Shown here one piece after another: positions 48,546 to 60,309 of a stretch of DNA of 64,000 nt (position 1 is its first letter; the number at the start of each line of letters is the position of its first letter). The notes under the pieces were generated by a model. The model searched no databases. It was given only the letters and a program-made list of their open reading frames with translations, and was not told where the DNA came from. The DNA is taken from contig CM055093.1 of NCBI GenBank assembly GCA_029204225.1, positions 126,001 through 190,000 on the forward strand, in the 5' to 3' direction. Origin of the DNA: Diphasiastrum complanatum. Taxonomy: Eukaryota; Streptophyta; Lycopodiopsida; Lycopodiales; Lycopodiaceae. The position numbers and the translations under genes were made by a program.

Positions 48546-48702
48546 ATAGATAATTTATTGTCATCCTAGCTAGTAATTTCTCGGCTCTCATGCTCGACTC
48601 TCAGCTTCTTCTGCTCTCCTCCTTCTCCTCGGTCATGGGTGAGAGGTAAACCATGTCTTCAACTTGGCTCGGCATCTGGGGATTCTCTAGAATCCGCTAA
48701 TA
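48546..48702 (-). repeat. Direct repeat of 43300-43467 (5' LTR remnant)
   Basis: About 157 bp match the start of the 42.64-43.47 kb LTR, including CTAGTAATTTCTCGGCTCTC and GAGGTAAACCATGTCTTCAA. It differs by a 10-bp gap and point changes. It begins TATTAGCGGATTC where the other has TGTTAGCGG. Below 48546 the similarity stops and the minisatellite region begins. Confidence 0.75.
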
Positions 48703-48789
48703 GAAGGAGTGTTGTTTGGGTTGGTTAAGACACCATGATAGTGGGAAATGGAGAGAAAGGTGGGTGAGGAAGACCTGGATCTAGGAAAA

Positions 48790-49200
48790 AATTGTTAAGG
48801 AATACTGTCAAGAATCTCCTTGAAGAGGTATGAACCTTTACCTGTGAACTTGAACTTCCACTTGATCTCCTTGGTTTTGTACTTGAGAATCAGATTTCCG
48901 AATCAAAGATTTTTATTATGCAATTGACGATGTGCTTTTTCAACGGCAAGTGCATGCACAACTAATAGGCATGTCTCGCAAAGTTTATGTAGTACTTCAT
49001 GGTGTAACTGTAGAGATTTGGTGGCAACCCATAATAATGGTACCAAAAATTCTATTGGCATTACAACATTTTGACCATAAACCAGTTGGAATGGCGTTGT
49101 ATGTTGTCCTAAATGCCCACAATCCATCATCTCAAATTGATTCATGAGATCCTTCTTGATCATATCTATCATCTCTTAATTATTTTTGATGCGTAGTGTT
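48790..49200 (-). pseudogene. Ty3/gypsy integrase C-terminal fragment
   Basis: The minus strand reads TPFQLVYGQNVVMPIEFLVP, a typical gypsy integrase stretch (family: SPFxLVYGxxxVLPxE), with KKDLMNQFEMMD upstream. After a stop it continues near 48900 as FGNLILKYKTKEIKWKFKFT and GKGSYLFKEI, the GDxVL...GP-type module. The catalytic core is missing. It may belong to the same element as the gag at 46 kb or be independent. Confidence 0.7.
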
Positions 49201-49399
49201 ATGGAGAAAGCCAATATCTGATAGATCGACTAAGCAACATGCAAGTGGAAATATTGAGAGAACACCCAGTTGGAAGCTTTTTCACCACTAGGAATAGAAA
49301 ACGGATTAACTTTCTACCAAAGAGTCAATGAAAAGCTTCACATCTCCAATCTGTTTGATCTTCGTAAGCCTTGCCTAGATACCATTGTAAGGAGAAGCA

Positions 49400-49855
49400 C
49401 CTCCAAGATCCTGCTCACAAGACACACAAAAGAAATAACAATGGAGCCAAACCTCCCAACCAACAAGAAGCTACTAATCAATTTCCAACAACATTATCAT
49501 CGTACCATAGGAGAGGATGTAGGTGTAAACACACAATCTAGAATGGGAGTAGGGCGAGTTCCTACGAGAGGATATAGCCCTTGCTTTACCTATGCATGTG
49601 CCCATGCAAGCCTAAAATATTCTCGTACATGCTTTTCATTACTATTGATTCTCTACACCATGCCAATAGTTGTTCTAACCCATGCACTAGCTCCACATGT
49701 CATAAGATGTGTGAGTGGGTCCTCACAAGGTTATTAGTTACATTTTTGGCCTGGTTTGGAAAAATAAGGCATAACCAATAATCATGAGTACTAGAGTATC
49801 GTGTATCCAAGTGTAGGAATACGCCAAATCCTATATACAGGATGTGGACATAACA
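49400..49855 (-). repeat. LTR of the 12.3-kb gypsy family
   Basis: The minus strand starts TGTTATGTCCACATCCTGTA at 49855, close to TGCTATGTCCATGTCCTGTA at 12775. It shares TTATTGGTTATG and GAGGACCCA phrases with the copy at 62885. The lower edge is set from the length of the 12.3-kb LTR and is uncertain. A 155-residue plus-strand frame across it is a chance ORF. Confidence 0.55.
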
Positions 49856-50154
49856 AAAGAAGATTTCGATAGTGGAAATGTATCTTTCATGAGTGGAAGG
49901 CTTGCAAACTTGAAGGTGTGCTTTTGGATCAACAACTTATTTAACTTATTGATGGAGAGGAGCCAAGTCAAGTGCAAGATAAAAGTGAAGGGCCGACTAC
50001 TCCAAGAAGACTTCTAAAGTCCAAGATAGAGACATCAAGGCTCAAGTTTGTTGGCAAAGGAAAGAAAGGTGAAGAGAGTGACATCTCTCATACACTTATC
50101 AATCCATTTTAGTTCCTCTATGTGTGAAAAATGCCTTGAAGACAAAGGATTGGC
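49856..50154. other. No gene seen
   Basis: About 300 bp between LTR-like sequences, with no recognisable coding or structural feature. Confidence 0.4.
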
Positions 50155-50665
50155 TATAAAGCCCCTCACCAAGGATGCGCTAGCCAAGCAAGCCACAACA
50201 AAGCAACACAAGGGAATCGGCCCTGATGGTGGACAAACCAATCCAACCAAACCTAGATCTTACGGATCTAGCCCCCAAGATATGGATCAATCTCTCACAA
50301 GGGATAGAGGAATCATACCAGCAGCATGTAGCTACTAGCACCACAATCAAGCATACACTAGTGAGAGCCCAATGGGTATACTTATATCCTCCAAGGCCCA
50401 TGCACCACTAGTAGTGCATTGTGACACCTCACTTGACACCTCTGCAGCCTATTTGGGCCACATCATCCAGTTCCCCTATGACTCACTGATAGACCCATAA
50501 AATCCACCATCATGAGTTTAGGCCTCCAACCATTAATTATGATCATATGCACATGAGGGCCCCAAACTCCTCATAATCATAATTAACTTACAGGTTGTAG
50601 GCTTATTGATCTCTACAGGGACACGCTATCTGAGACAAATCGTGGGCATGACATTCTTCCCCCCT
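50155..50665 (-). repeat. 3' LTR and polypurine tract of a chromodomain gypsy remnant
   Basis: On the minus strand the polypurine run AAGGGGGGAAGAA (50666-50654) leads into an LTR start TGTCATGCCCACGATTT at 50653. The LTR matches 51427-51863 in the same orientation, with an extra segment of about 80 bp at 50555-50635. Order and strand fit the integrase/chromodomain fragment just above it. Confidence 0.8.
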
Positions 50666-50679
50666 TATTCAAGTTCTGT

Positions 50680-51330
50680 CCTCAAAACTTAAAGCTAGGG
50701 AAGTTCCTCCTTAAGCTCCCTTCTTGTTCCCATGAATCATCATCGTCTGTGCGGCCCTTCCATCGAACCAGATGCTTGGTAACTATACCGTTTCTCAATC
50801 ATTTAGTTCTTGTATCCAAGATTTTTCCGGGGTTAAGTCGAGACACACCCGATGATTCATCCAATAGATCCAATTGGTCTCCAAAACCAAGATGCTCCCT
50901 TCACGTAGACTCTTCTTGATTCAGCTTACGTGAAAAACCGGATGCACTTGAGTTCCCTCCGAGAGGTCTAACTGATAAGCTAAGGAACAAATCTTTTTCA
51001 AGATCTGATACGGTCCTCTATACGTAGGGGACAATTTGTAATGCTTGCCGGTATGCATTACACTAGAATCCTTCGGGATTCAAATACACCCAATCCCCCA
51101 CTCGAAAGTCTCGAGGCGATCTTTTTAGACTAGCATAATGTCGGTCCCTATCCTGGGCACACTGGACATTCTAACGTGCTATTAGTAGCACTTCCTGCAT
51201 ACCGTGTAGGAAATCCGCTACTTTCTGAAACCTAGATCGTACGAGTCTTTACCATAATGGGTGATCTAGGCTAAAAAACCATACATTAGCATGAACGGGC
51301 TAGCCGAATGCTTACTACTTATCAATCTCC
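50680..51330 (-). pseudogene. Ty3/gypsy integrase C-terminus with chromodomain
   Basis: Minus-strand pieces in order are: GPY/F-module remnants near 51100-51000 (FRVGDWVYLNPEGF, with a stop after), a frame-shifted stretch corresponding to the fold after it (LDLLDESSGVSRLNPGKILD near 50880-50830), and the chromodomain signature TKHLVRWKGRTDDDDSWEQE near 50770-50720, ending RRNFPSFKF and a stop just before the polypurine tract. Chromodomains at the integrase C-terminus define the chromovirus branch of gypsy and guide insertion into heterochromatin. Many stops and shifts are present. No gag, RT or integrase core is present between the flanking LTRs. Confidence 0.8.
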
Positions 51331-51426
51331 ATCAAGGATAGCTAGCATTCCAAGGAGATTTCCATCAAAAGATGTATGCACATGGCATATGATCTTTTGA
51401 TCACATTTTGATCTCTTATACAATAT

Positions 51427-51863
51427 AAAGCCCCTCACCAAGGATGTACTAGCCAAGGATGCCCCTCACCAAGGATGCACTAGCCAAGGATGCCACAACA
51501 AAGCAACACAAGGGAATCGGCAAACCAACCCAACCAAACCTACATCTTACAGATCTAGCCCACAAGCTATGGATCAATCTCTCACAAGGGACAAAGGAGT
51601 CATACCAACAGCATGTAGCTACTAGCACCACAATCAAGCATACACTAGTGAGACCCAATGGGTATACTTATACCCTCCAAGGCCCATGCACCACCAGTAG
51701 TGCACTTTGACACCTCACTGGACACCTCTGCAGCCTATCTGGGCCACAACATCCAGTTTCCCTATGCCTCACTGATAGACCCATAAAATCCACCATCATC
51801 AGTTTAGGCCTCCAACCATTAATTATGACCATATGCACATGACGGAAAATCGTGGGCATGACA
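51427..51863 (-). repeat. 5' LTR of the same chromodomain gypsy remnant
   Basis: Starts TGTCATGCCCACGATTTTCC at 51863 and parallels 50155-50653. Near its lower end a short phrase (GCCCCTCACCAAGGATG) is tandemly repeated. No primer-binding site follows, so the internal deletion probably removed it together with gag and most of pol. Confidence 0.75.
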
Positions 51864-54017
51864 TAGCCATGCAGAGATCATCAAGATCGTGGAGGTAGTA
51901 TCAAGGTCTTGGCATACTCAGCTCAAGATTTTTCTTTATTCTCTTGGTATAATGATTGAATCTGGTGAGTCAAACAAGAAGTGTAGATTTTTTATATTGC
52001 TATTGTGCAATATGAAATCTTGTAACAGACAACTAGAAAAATTAGATTATATTAAGCTTCAAGTGAAATAGAAATTTCCTTGTTTTGTAAGGTTATAGTA
52101 CACCAAAAATAAATGCTTCAAATGTATCATTACAATAATAACACAACAAGGTTATATTGTTCTCCTAAAAACTGAAAATGAGTGATTATCACGTTGACCA
52201 CTTTCATCAATGAAAAAGGTCGCTAGTCTCACATTTTTATAACCCGCAGAATGTCAACACACCCTACTCACCCTAGATAGGTTAAAACCTAGAAAATGTT
52301 AGGGATTCTTTTTTATTGCTTCTAGTGCCCTAAATAAGCTCTACAAAAAATTTCCACATTTTGTTGATCCTTTGATGTGGTGTTAACTAATGCATTGAAT
52401 TATCTAAGATCTCTATTACTTTGCAACTCTTTCCTTCAAAACATTACACATTCTATTATGAGACATTTTAGCATTGTGTGAGTTCTTCTATTATAAAATC
52501 ATCTTGATGATCAAGCTTTGGATTTCAACTCTATTGATTAGGGTACACTGAAGTGGTCTTCGTTGTTTGGCTCCAAGACAATCACACACATCATCCATTC
52601 TCATTTAACATAAATAATCTAGCTTAAAAATTGATTCAAATGTAGCGATCAAACATCGTTCGAAACAAGGAGACAAGGGCGGGGATGTGAAAACGTTCAA
52701 GGGAAAACGTAATATGAAAGTCATAATGATGCTATTCTTTCTTAGGTTCTGGGTACATGTGGCTAAAAGTGACTAGTTGATTGAACCAATTTATCACAAC
52801 ATCCAACAAGAAGTTGTGGAATGTCATTCCCCATGGAAAACAATAGTTAAGATTTAGAAAGCTGATTTTCAAGCTTAAGCTTACTAGTATGAAAGCCTTC
52901 ATACATCATCGGATAGTTTCTGCTAAAAGTAATTGGAAGTCTAGATTACACCTCAATAGACAAACCTTTTTTTGCCATACCAGGCACTTCATGTGAGAAT
53001 CTTTAGAATCAGAAGAAAAAATGTGCTTTCATTGCGCTAAATGCGTTGTACACAATTCTACATATATAGGCATTCTGGCATGTCTGGTGGTGGTGAGCAG
53101 AACCACAAGACTACGGTTCAACATAAATAAAGCTTTTTACCAAACGCTGTCTCCACAATTACAGACCCTGCTCCACAGGCTTGGCATATAATGTGTTGAT
53201 GTTGATGGGTTAGATGCTTGAAATGATTTCAATTTTAGATAAAACGCTATCTTGTGGATGTCACTGTTCTTTCTCACTTTTAAATTGTATAAAATGTATG
53301 TCTGTCATTTTGTACAACTGGTTAATTATATATAAAATAAGCATGCATGTGAATCCAAGCCAAAAGTCCGGATCTGCTATGCATTTCACATCTTTGAAGC
53401 TATCAAATGAGCCTTACATTTCAAAGAAAAGGATGTAGTCTTCCCTGAATAAAATATATCAAGTACAAATAGTTAGATAGGACAGGTGCCTAATCCAACT
53501 TAGTCGTGGTTATCACGGCAGGATTTCCGCGAAAGTAAAGCTAGCTGATCAATCTAAGCCAGCCAAGCCACCAAGCTACTCACTAAAATTCTTTCCTTGC
53601 CAGAAACCAAACTTGGGTACAAGAAAAAAATTCTATCTCATATACACCAACTTGAGTTTAGTCCTGTGACCTCATAACAGCACAGGCAATTTATGGTCAT
53701 TGGTTATGGAGGTTGACTCGAAACTACATGCAACATATTGCATTATGTAGTACACCATCTATAGCCTAACACTTGCTCATCTATCTGGATAAGCTTTTGT
53801 TGTATGAGGTATCTTAAAAGTATCTGAAAAAATGCAGGGAAAGGATTCCCAAACAACAAGAATTTGTTAGTGAAGTTGTTATCAGATCGTCAAAATTTCA
53901 TTTTCTGCAGGAGAAATTTTACGCAGAGAAATTTGAATGCTTATGTAACACCCGGTATGTCACTTGCTGATTCACTGTGCATTAGTATTTGACTGCAGCA
54001 AGATCTTGAGAAACGAT
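51864..54017. other. No gene seen; pyruvate kinase 3' flank
   Basis: AT-rich sequence with only short frames. The last few hundred bases (about 53.6-54.0 kb) should hold the pyruvate kinase 3' untranslated region, whose end was not located. Confidence 0.5.
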
Positions 54018-57000
54018 TCACAAGATCTTCCTGATTTGTATCGATTGTGACATGTCAGATACAGCTACCACAAGGTCGCCTGATTTCATCATTCCCCTAG
54101 CCTTCAATAATGCAAAGGTCCGTAAAATATTGCTCTCCATATCATCCGAAAAATCCAGTCTAAAGGGAATTAAGCCCCATTGCAGATTCAAACGCCGCCT
54201 GAGATGTTTGCTTTCTGTAAAAGCGAAAATTGGGCAATCAGGACGACAACGGGATAAAAGAGAAGCCAAGTGTCCATCCCTGGTATAGACAAAAATGGCG
54301 TCTACTCCAAGCTTGTTAGCTGCATCCACCAAACAAACAACAGAAATTAGATCACGCTAAAAAACTTCGTACCAAAGGCTGCTGGCTGCCTGGCAGCAAA
54401 AATCATACATCATGACAAAATGAACTCACCCATTTGAGCAGCTGAAATGCACATCTGTTCAGAGACACGATCAGGTAGTGCTGTAGAAAGTTCTACCAAC
54501 TGCGTTGATTCATGTTGCTTCTCCTCACGAGATAACCGCTCAATTCGTAGACTTACAGTTCGCAATACACTCAGGGCCTTCTCCGGATACTGCCCCATAG
54601 CTGACTCTCCTGAAAGCATTAACGCATCTGCACGTTGTCGTACAGCTTCGGATACATCTGCCACCTGCAGCCACAATAAGAGATCTGATGTGAAGTATGA
54701 ACTGAATCGTTGTTATTGTCGTCAATTTGTTTCACTCACAATCAGAAAAACCTCAAGTACTGCAAGTACTCATGCATGACCACGGGTTTTAACAGTGATT
54801 AGGTGAAGTCCGTTTGTAATCTTCCGCGTTTTACTATAAATACTTAGATTTTTTTGACAAGAATGGGGAAGGCCAAATGAGAAAAAAGACGTAAAACTTG
54901 AAAATTTTCTTATACACATTAGATGACATGTTTTCCAATGAAAAGACTTTCTACTCTCCCTCTACCCGTCCAGTCACCTACGTTTGCCCAGATAGAAGAA
55001 GACACTGAACTCTAATAAAAATAAAAGCCTCCAAAAAAGCTTCTCCCTGATATCAAGTATCACAGAGCACAACCAGGTGTCATTTCTATCTTTTGAATTC
55101 CAACTTCTGCTTCGTCAATAAAAAAACGGATTGACGGTACCTAAGTGATTATGTTGTCAATTTGCATCCAGACATGACGAATTGACTTTTTTCAGTGCAA
55201 TTAGAGTCTTTCTTTCAATGCAATTGTTTGACATTTAGAGACTCTTTTTCCCACATCAATAATTGAGTACTTGACTGTAACAATTGTATCAATGCTGTCT
55301 AAAGACTTAGATGATATGGAAAGAAATACATACCCAAAAAACATGACAGAATGATAGCTAATTAGTGAGATCAGAACATGGGCCAAGTCCCAGATCAGAC
55401 AATCCATGCAAACCTTACAAATTCCAGTGCCTCAGAGATAGTACGTTCAATACATAAGGATGTAGCATATTCACCTCAGCTCTAGTAGGTGTGGGATATT
55501 CAATCATTGATTCCAACAGCTGAGAAGCAACAATAACTGGCTTGTTCAGTTGCCTGCACAGGTGTACAATTTTCTCTTGAACTGAAGGAACTTGCTCCAA
55601 GGGGATCTGTGCTCCAAGGTCTCCCCTGGCCACCATGGCTCCATCTGAGACGCTAATGATTTCCTCCAAATTCTTAAGTGAGTCGCAGCTCTCAATTTTA
55701 GCAAACACGCCAATTGACCTGTAGATATGAATGAAACATAGTTATTATAACCAAAAACATGAAGCTACCTTTCCACATTGTTCGAGCCAACCAAACACAT
55801 ACCCTTTTTTCCTTCAACCTAGAATGACTTTTTGTTTTCTGATTCTGAGGAATCTAAGACAAGTTCGTGTTGTGAAAAGATGTATCAAGGTCAGGAGTAA
55901 TATGATTCAAGGTTGAACTTCAGACTGCCATGCAAGACGAGACATAGCAATAAGAAATGACAAAAAAGTTGAAAACAAACAAGAATAGTGACATATATAG
56001 AATCAATTTGGGACACTGTTTCCCTCAGAAGCATCCAGGACATCAAATGTTTTAGAAAGTGAAAGTACCAATTTGAACAGGAAGCATTGCCCTTAAATAA
56101 CTCCATGTTTCTTCCAACAATTAATTTTCCTGATATTTTTTTGATTAATCTGATTGACAAGTTAAGTGGACAATGCTATAAAAAGTGTCGCTTTACCAAC
56201 AAGAAGATTCCATTCAGACAGACATGGCATACATGGCATTTTGTCAACGCAGCTGTAATACATATCAACAGAAGTATTAGTCTGTACCCAGTAGATGACC
56301 GTGAAGAGATGTAGCTTTTCAGATGCTTGATGACATCAGCTGTCTTCACGAAAGATATTGCAATAAAGTCCACTCCTTCCGATATTCCAAAATCGATATC
56401 TATCCAATCCTGAAATGCAAAAAGTCAAGTACAACCAAAGTGTCAGAATTACATCTCCTCGGATTTTACCATAGATATGCAGTGTGGCATCATAAAGCAA
56501 AGTTATAACAATCTGGAATATTTAAAGTATTAGACCGTGAAAATGAGAAAGATGAAGAGAAAACAGTGATTTAAACCACGAAGCAGAAAAGAAATGCTGG
56601 ACAATAACGTCCAGCTTTCGCATTATAACGGTTGACAAAGGTTAGACAATGCAGGAACATGTTTCCCCAAATGGAGAAATTTTGCATGTGCTTTCCCCAT
56701 AACGTTTACCAAGAACATGTTTCTGGGGCATTTCTCTACTTTGGGGAGACATGGACTTGGAGATGTATTTCCCCAGAATGAAAATGTAGACACGTCTCTT
56801 GAATAAAAACCACTCAAGGGATTGGGCAAGCTATATATGACATCAAAATACCAGAAATGTGGAAAGAATAGTCAGAAGTGCCTCTGGGTCTCATGCAACC
56901 GACTGCCTGCTGGTGCATTATGTATGTCGGTGGCAATGTCCGCTACATGTCTAATTTGCATCTCTTATGTGGTAATCTTTATATCCCACATTGTCTGTGT

Positions 57001-57800
57001 TTGGTATAAAGACATGAAATTAGTATCAACCAAGCATCTTTATGTGCACCACCTGCTTTTCCAACGCTGGAAAGTGTAAAAACTGGAAAACATATTTCCC
57101 CGTCGAAAAACAATAGGAAATGCATTTCTCAATCATAGGAACCTACCAACAAGGAAATGATGGACATGTCATGCAACACACATTGTTTTCCTGAAAAGCC
57201 AAATACTTTAACTTCATTCTAAATTTCTGTCCAGTAAAATTTGGTCTTCCAAACTTGTTCAATAAATGAGGACCACACCCTGAGGCCCGTAAGTGCTAGT
57301 TTTGATAAAACTTCTACGCTACAGACAACAAATTTGCTAAATATCACAATCCAACGATTGATCTTAAGTACCTTAGAAGAAATTGTTGGAAGCATTGCAT
57401 TCTTTTCTCGCACAACATGACCTTCTCTCCAAAATGTCAAATTAGCACGTGGTAACAACAATCCAGGATCAACACAACGGCACTTCACGTCAGGCCCAAT
57501 TTTATCAATCACCTCGAACCTCACCATCCCGCCATCCACAACAAGCTCATCTCCAATTTTGACATCTGAAAAGATTAGCAACATGCTCAATTTGTAGCGT
57601 AATTGGATACAGAGAACTAGATACATAAATCCATTTGACTCTGCATTGTCCTTGAAAAAACTAGGAGTCAGCATCACACTTGGAACAAGGTTATTCTGTG
57701 ATTAGAAAAAGGTAGCAAAGCCCAAGTCTATGGATACTAGCATGTTAATAGAGATTTTATTTTCATAGCTAGCATACACCTAGTTAAATCAAAAGATATT

Positions 57801-57885
<85 letters not shown>

Positions 57886-59614
57886 CCCTATAACATACAC
57901 AACTAATCTATACTGTGGTTTTCACAACACATGGCATGTGTGTGCAAACATAAGCAGCAATCAATGTGAACATACATGCTTTTCAACATATAAGCACATG
58001 AAAATTCAAACTGCAAGAAGAGGATTCAAAAAAGGAAGCAAAGATTGCTATATTGTGTAAAGTCTAGTAAAGTACCCGAACATAACAACAAGAGGAAAGC
58101 AATCTTCAACTTTAAGCTCACCCATAAAGTACAAAATTGTCAACTCCACTATGTGTAGCCTGGAACAAATGCTACGAAAATTCCAACTTGGGTCATTAAC
58201 ATCCAATAATAGGTGTGGGTCAAATATAACATATGTACACAATGTCAGAGTTGCAATGCCCGTTCCAGAACAAGTTCCAGGTTTTTGGCCCGGAACGTTT
58301 TGTTTTTTATTTTCTTTCAAATGGGTGTCAAATAGCAGTAAATTTTATGTGGGATCTGATAATGATGTTCCGAAATTTTTTAAAACAATACAGGGACCCT
58401 ATTTTTGTCAGATACTACTAACTGTATCGGCACAATGAAAGTTATCTACTGTTTTTATAGAAATTCGTATTTGAAAAATACGCACCCTCTGAAAAACCTT
58501 CATAGTTTACTTGAATGGTGTGATTCGGGGTCGATTCATCAAACTTTCGAACAGTAAAGATCCAATCCTCACCATCCTACAAACAAGAATCGTATAGCTG
58601 GCAAGTTAGCTGTAAGTAAGAGAAAGACAATCTAAGGAAAACCTTTAGCTGTTAAGCCTGTTAAACATAAGATGATATCTCTCACAGCCATAAGATTGAA
58701 AATAAACGAAGCTGATGAGGAAGAGATGATAGACTGCATGTAAACAGAAATTCATTTCCTTCACCTCAAATTTACATATGTTGAAATGCAATCAAGAAAT
58801 GCCCACCAGTACCATAATTTCAGAGGGAAAAATAATTCCTAACCTCTGCTTTCACTGAACTAGCGCCGCCAAGGTCTCCCATGTGGATCTCGCTCCCCTC
58901 CGTGTCCATCATTAATGCAACAGAGTAACCCTTTTCCTCGTTCAAACGTCGAACTTTCCTTATTACTTCACGATGCCATTCTTGTGTTCCATGACACATA
59001 TTGATTCTGGCAACATTCATGCCGCCAATTGCCAGGGCTTCGAGTTGCTCGAAACTGCAAGTTTTTGGTCCGATCGTGCAGACAAGCTTTGTCCTGCGAG
59101 TGCTGCGAAAGCCATTTTCCTTCAGTTCTGCCTCTGTCACACTATCGACCTCAATCCCTGGCAGCGCACCTCCATTCTCTGAGCCATGGTTCTTATTATT
59201 CTGCTCAGGTGCTACCGTTGAGAAACGCGAACTACCGTTGCTTGTAAAGCCCGTAGCTGCGTCGTTTCTTAATCCTACATTACTTTCAAGCTCTTCAATG
59301 AAGCTAGCCTCTGCCACGTCCAGAACCCCAGCCTCAGCATTAGTTCCTTTTCTATACTCTGCAACCAAATTAAGCTTGTTCATATCTTTAGCGTTTAAGC
59401 TTGCCTTACTCCTGTTCGAGTTCTTCACCTTTCTTTCGATCCCACTGGCAACCAGCCTGTTTACTTGCACACAGAAGCTCTGCCTCAGAATTGAGCATCT
59501 GCCATTTCCATTGCTCAAAGACAACAATCCTTTATTGCTTGATCTCAAACTGGATAGTTCTGTCTGTTCACAAAGAGAAAGGAATCCCGGCATCTGACTG
59601 ATGGCCTGCGCCAT
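54018..59614 (-). CDS. PKP1: Plastidial pyruvate kinase, alpha-type subunit (PKP1-like), seven exons
   Basis: Exons are 59614-58844, 58576-58486, 57565-57372, 56409-56288, 55718-55475, 54664-54430 and 54319-54018, with GT-AG introns and consistent phases; 652 residues. It converts phosphoenolpyruvate and ADP to pyruvate and ATP in plastids, feeding fatty-acid synthesis. Residues 1-60 are Ser/Arg-rich like a transit peptide. The catalytic barrel starts at [19 protein letters not shown] (176-194), with [10 protein letters not shown] (205-214), [15 protein letters not shown] (235-249), [43 protein letters not shown] and [15 protein letters not shown]. Glu where most kinases have Lys (DTKGPEIR) is a known feature of the alpha plastid group. 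The C-terminal domain has [20 protein letters not shown] and [15 protein letters not shown]. The start is chosen at MAQAISQM; an upstream in-frame Met (59929) would add an unlikely hydrophobic leader. The N-terminal extension seems some 50 residues longer than in Arabidopsis. Confidence 0.96.
57805..57883. repeat. (CT)n microsatellite in pyruvate kinase intron 2
   Basis: About 39 CT units, ending in a short C run, in the 0.9-kb intron between exons 2 and 3 (GA on the transcribed strand). Confidence 0.98.
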
Positions 59615-59942
59615 GATTGTCAGATATTGTTTCTTGATTATCAGACAATTCTTTTTCAGATAATGCTTCTTGATTGTCAGATAATGGCACTGAAACACCA
59701 AAAACGAGCAGATTACTGCCGCTTTGCAGCCACAAAGAGGCAGATCTTGAAACAATACTTTGATGAGATCTACAAAACGCAATAATTTTTTTTCACTACT
59801 ATTTTTCCGCTCAGTTTTGCTTGTAACAGAGATAGATCTATTCCTGGAAATGGAAGAGGAAGAAAGCTTGTCGAGCCAGAAACAATGATCGAGAACGATC
59901 TCCTCTTTCCTTCTTAAGAAGCAGTGCACTGTGTGAGAGACC

Positions 59943-59947
<5 letters not shown>

Positions 59948-59988
<41 letters not shown>
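59948..59988 (-). promoter_or_regulatory. CT-rich (GA)n tract in the pyruvate kinase 5' leader/core promoter
   Basis: Twenty GA units on the plus strand, so (CT)n in gene sense, about 335 bp upstream of the chosen start codon. Plant core promoters often have pyrimidine patches near the start site, and GA repeats bind BPC (GAGA-binding) factors. The transcription start is not fixed by sequence. Confidence 0.6.
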
Positions 59989-59991
<3 letters not shown>

Positions 59992-60055
59992 ACGCTGCCG
60001 AGGAAAACGGAGATTCGTGGGCGCTGATTGGTGCCACGTCGTCGTTTAAGCTTTT

Positions 60056-60070
60056 AAACCCTAACCCTAA
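60056..60070 (-). promoter_or_regulatory. Double telo-box upstream of pyruvate kinase
   Basis: AAACCCTAACCCTAA on the plus strand, a double telo-box (AAACCCTA core). A single reversed telo-box, TTAGGGTTT, follows at 60168-60176. Telo-boxes are promoter elements of highly expressed plant housekeeping genes and recruit TRB-type proteins. CCACGTCG and a CCAAT box (ATTGG) lie near 60027-60041. Confidence 0.65.
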
Positions 60071-60309
60071 AACTGGTGGCCGAAAAAGCACTGGGAACGG
60101 GTCATGGTTCAAAGCGCGTTCGTGACCCTCAAATCGCAATCGTATTCGCACGAGATTACTGTCAGGGTTAGGGTTTCCAGGGCTGCTTTCTTAAGAATTT
60201 CACTCACATGGGGTAAGCAGTGTTCTAGGACTAGCCCCTTTAGGGTTAGGTTTTGTAAGAAAAAACATCGATATATATGATTGAGTTGATAGAGAAAGAA
60301 CTACAAATT

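Noticed and set aside
49270-49737. 155-residue plus-strand ORF
   Set aside because: Overlaps an LTR of the gypsy family on the other strand; composition looks random and no motif is recognised.
59001-59597. 198-residue plus-strand ORF across pyruvate kinase exon 1
   Set aside because: It is the antisense shadow of a strongly supported coding exon, with Ser/Leu/Pro-rich composition typical of such shadows.
59615-59929. In-frame upstream extension of pyruvate kinase from a Met at 59929
   Set aside because: It has a hydrophobic, Lys/Leu-rich composition unlike a transit peptide; MAQAISQM at 59614 gives a better plastid leader. Kept only as a question in the findings.
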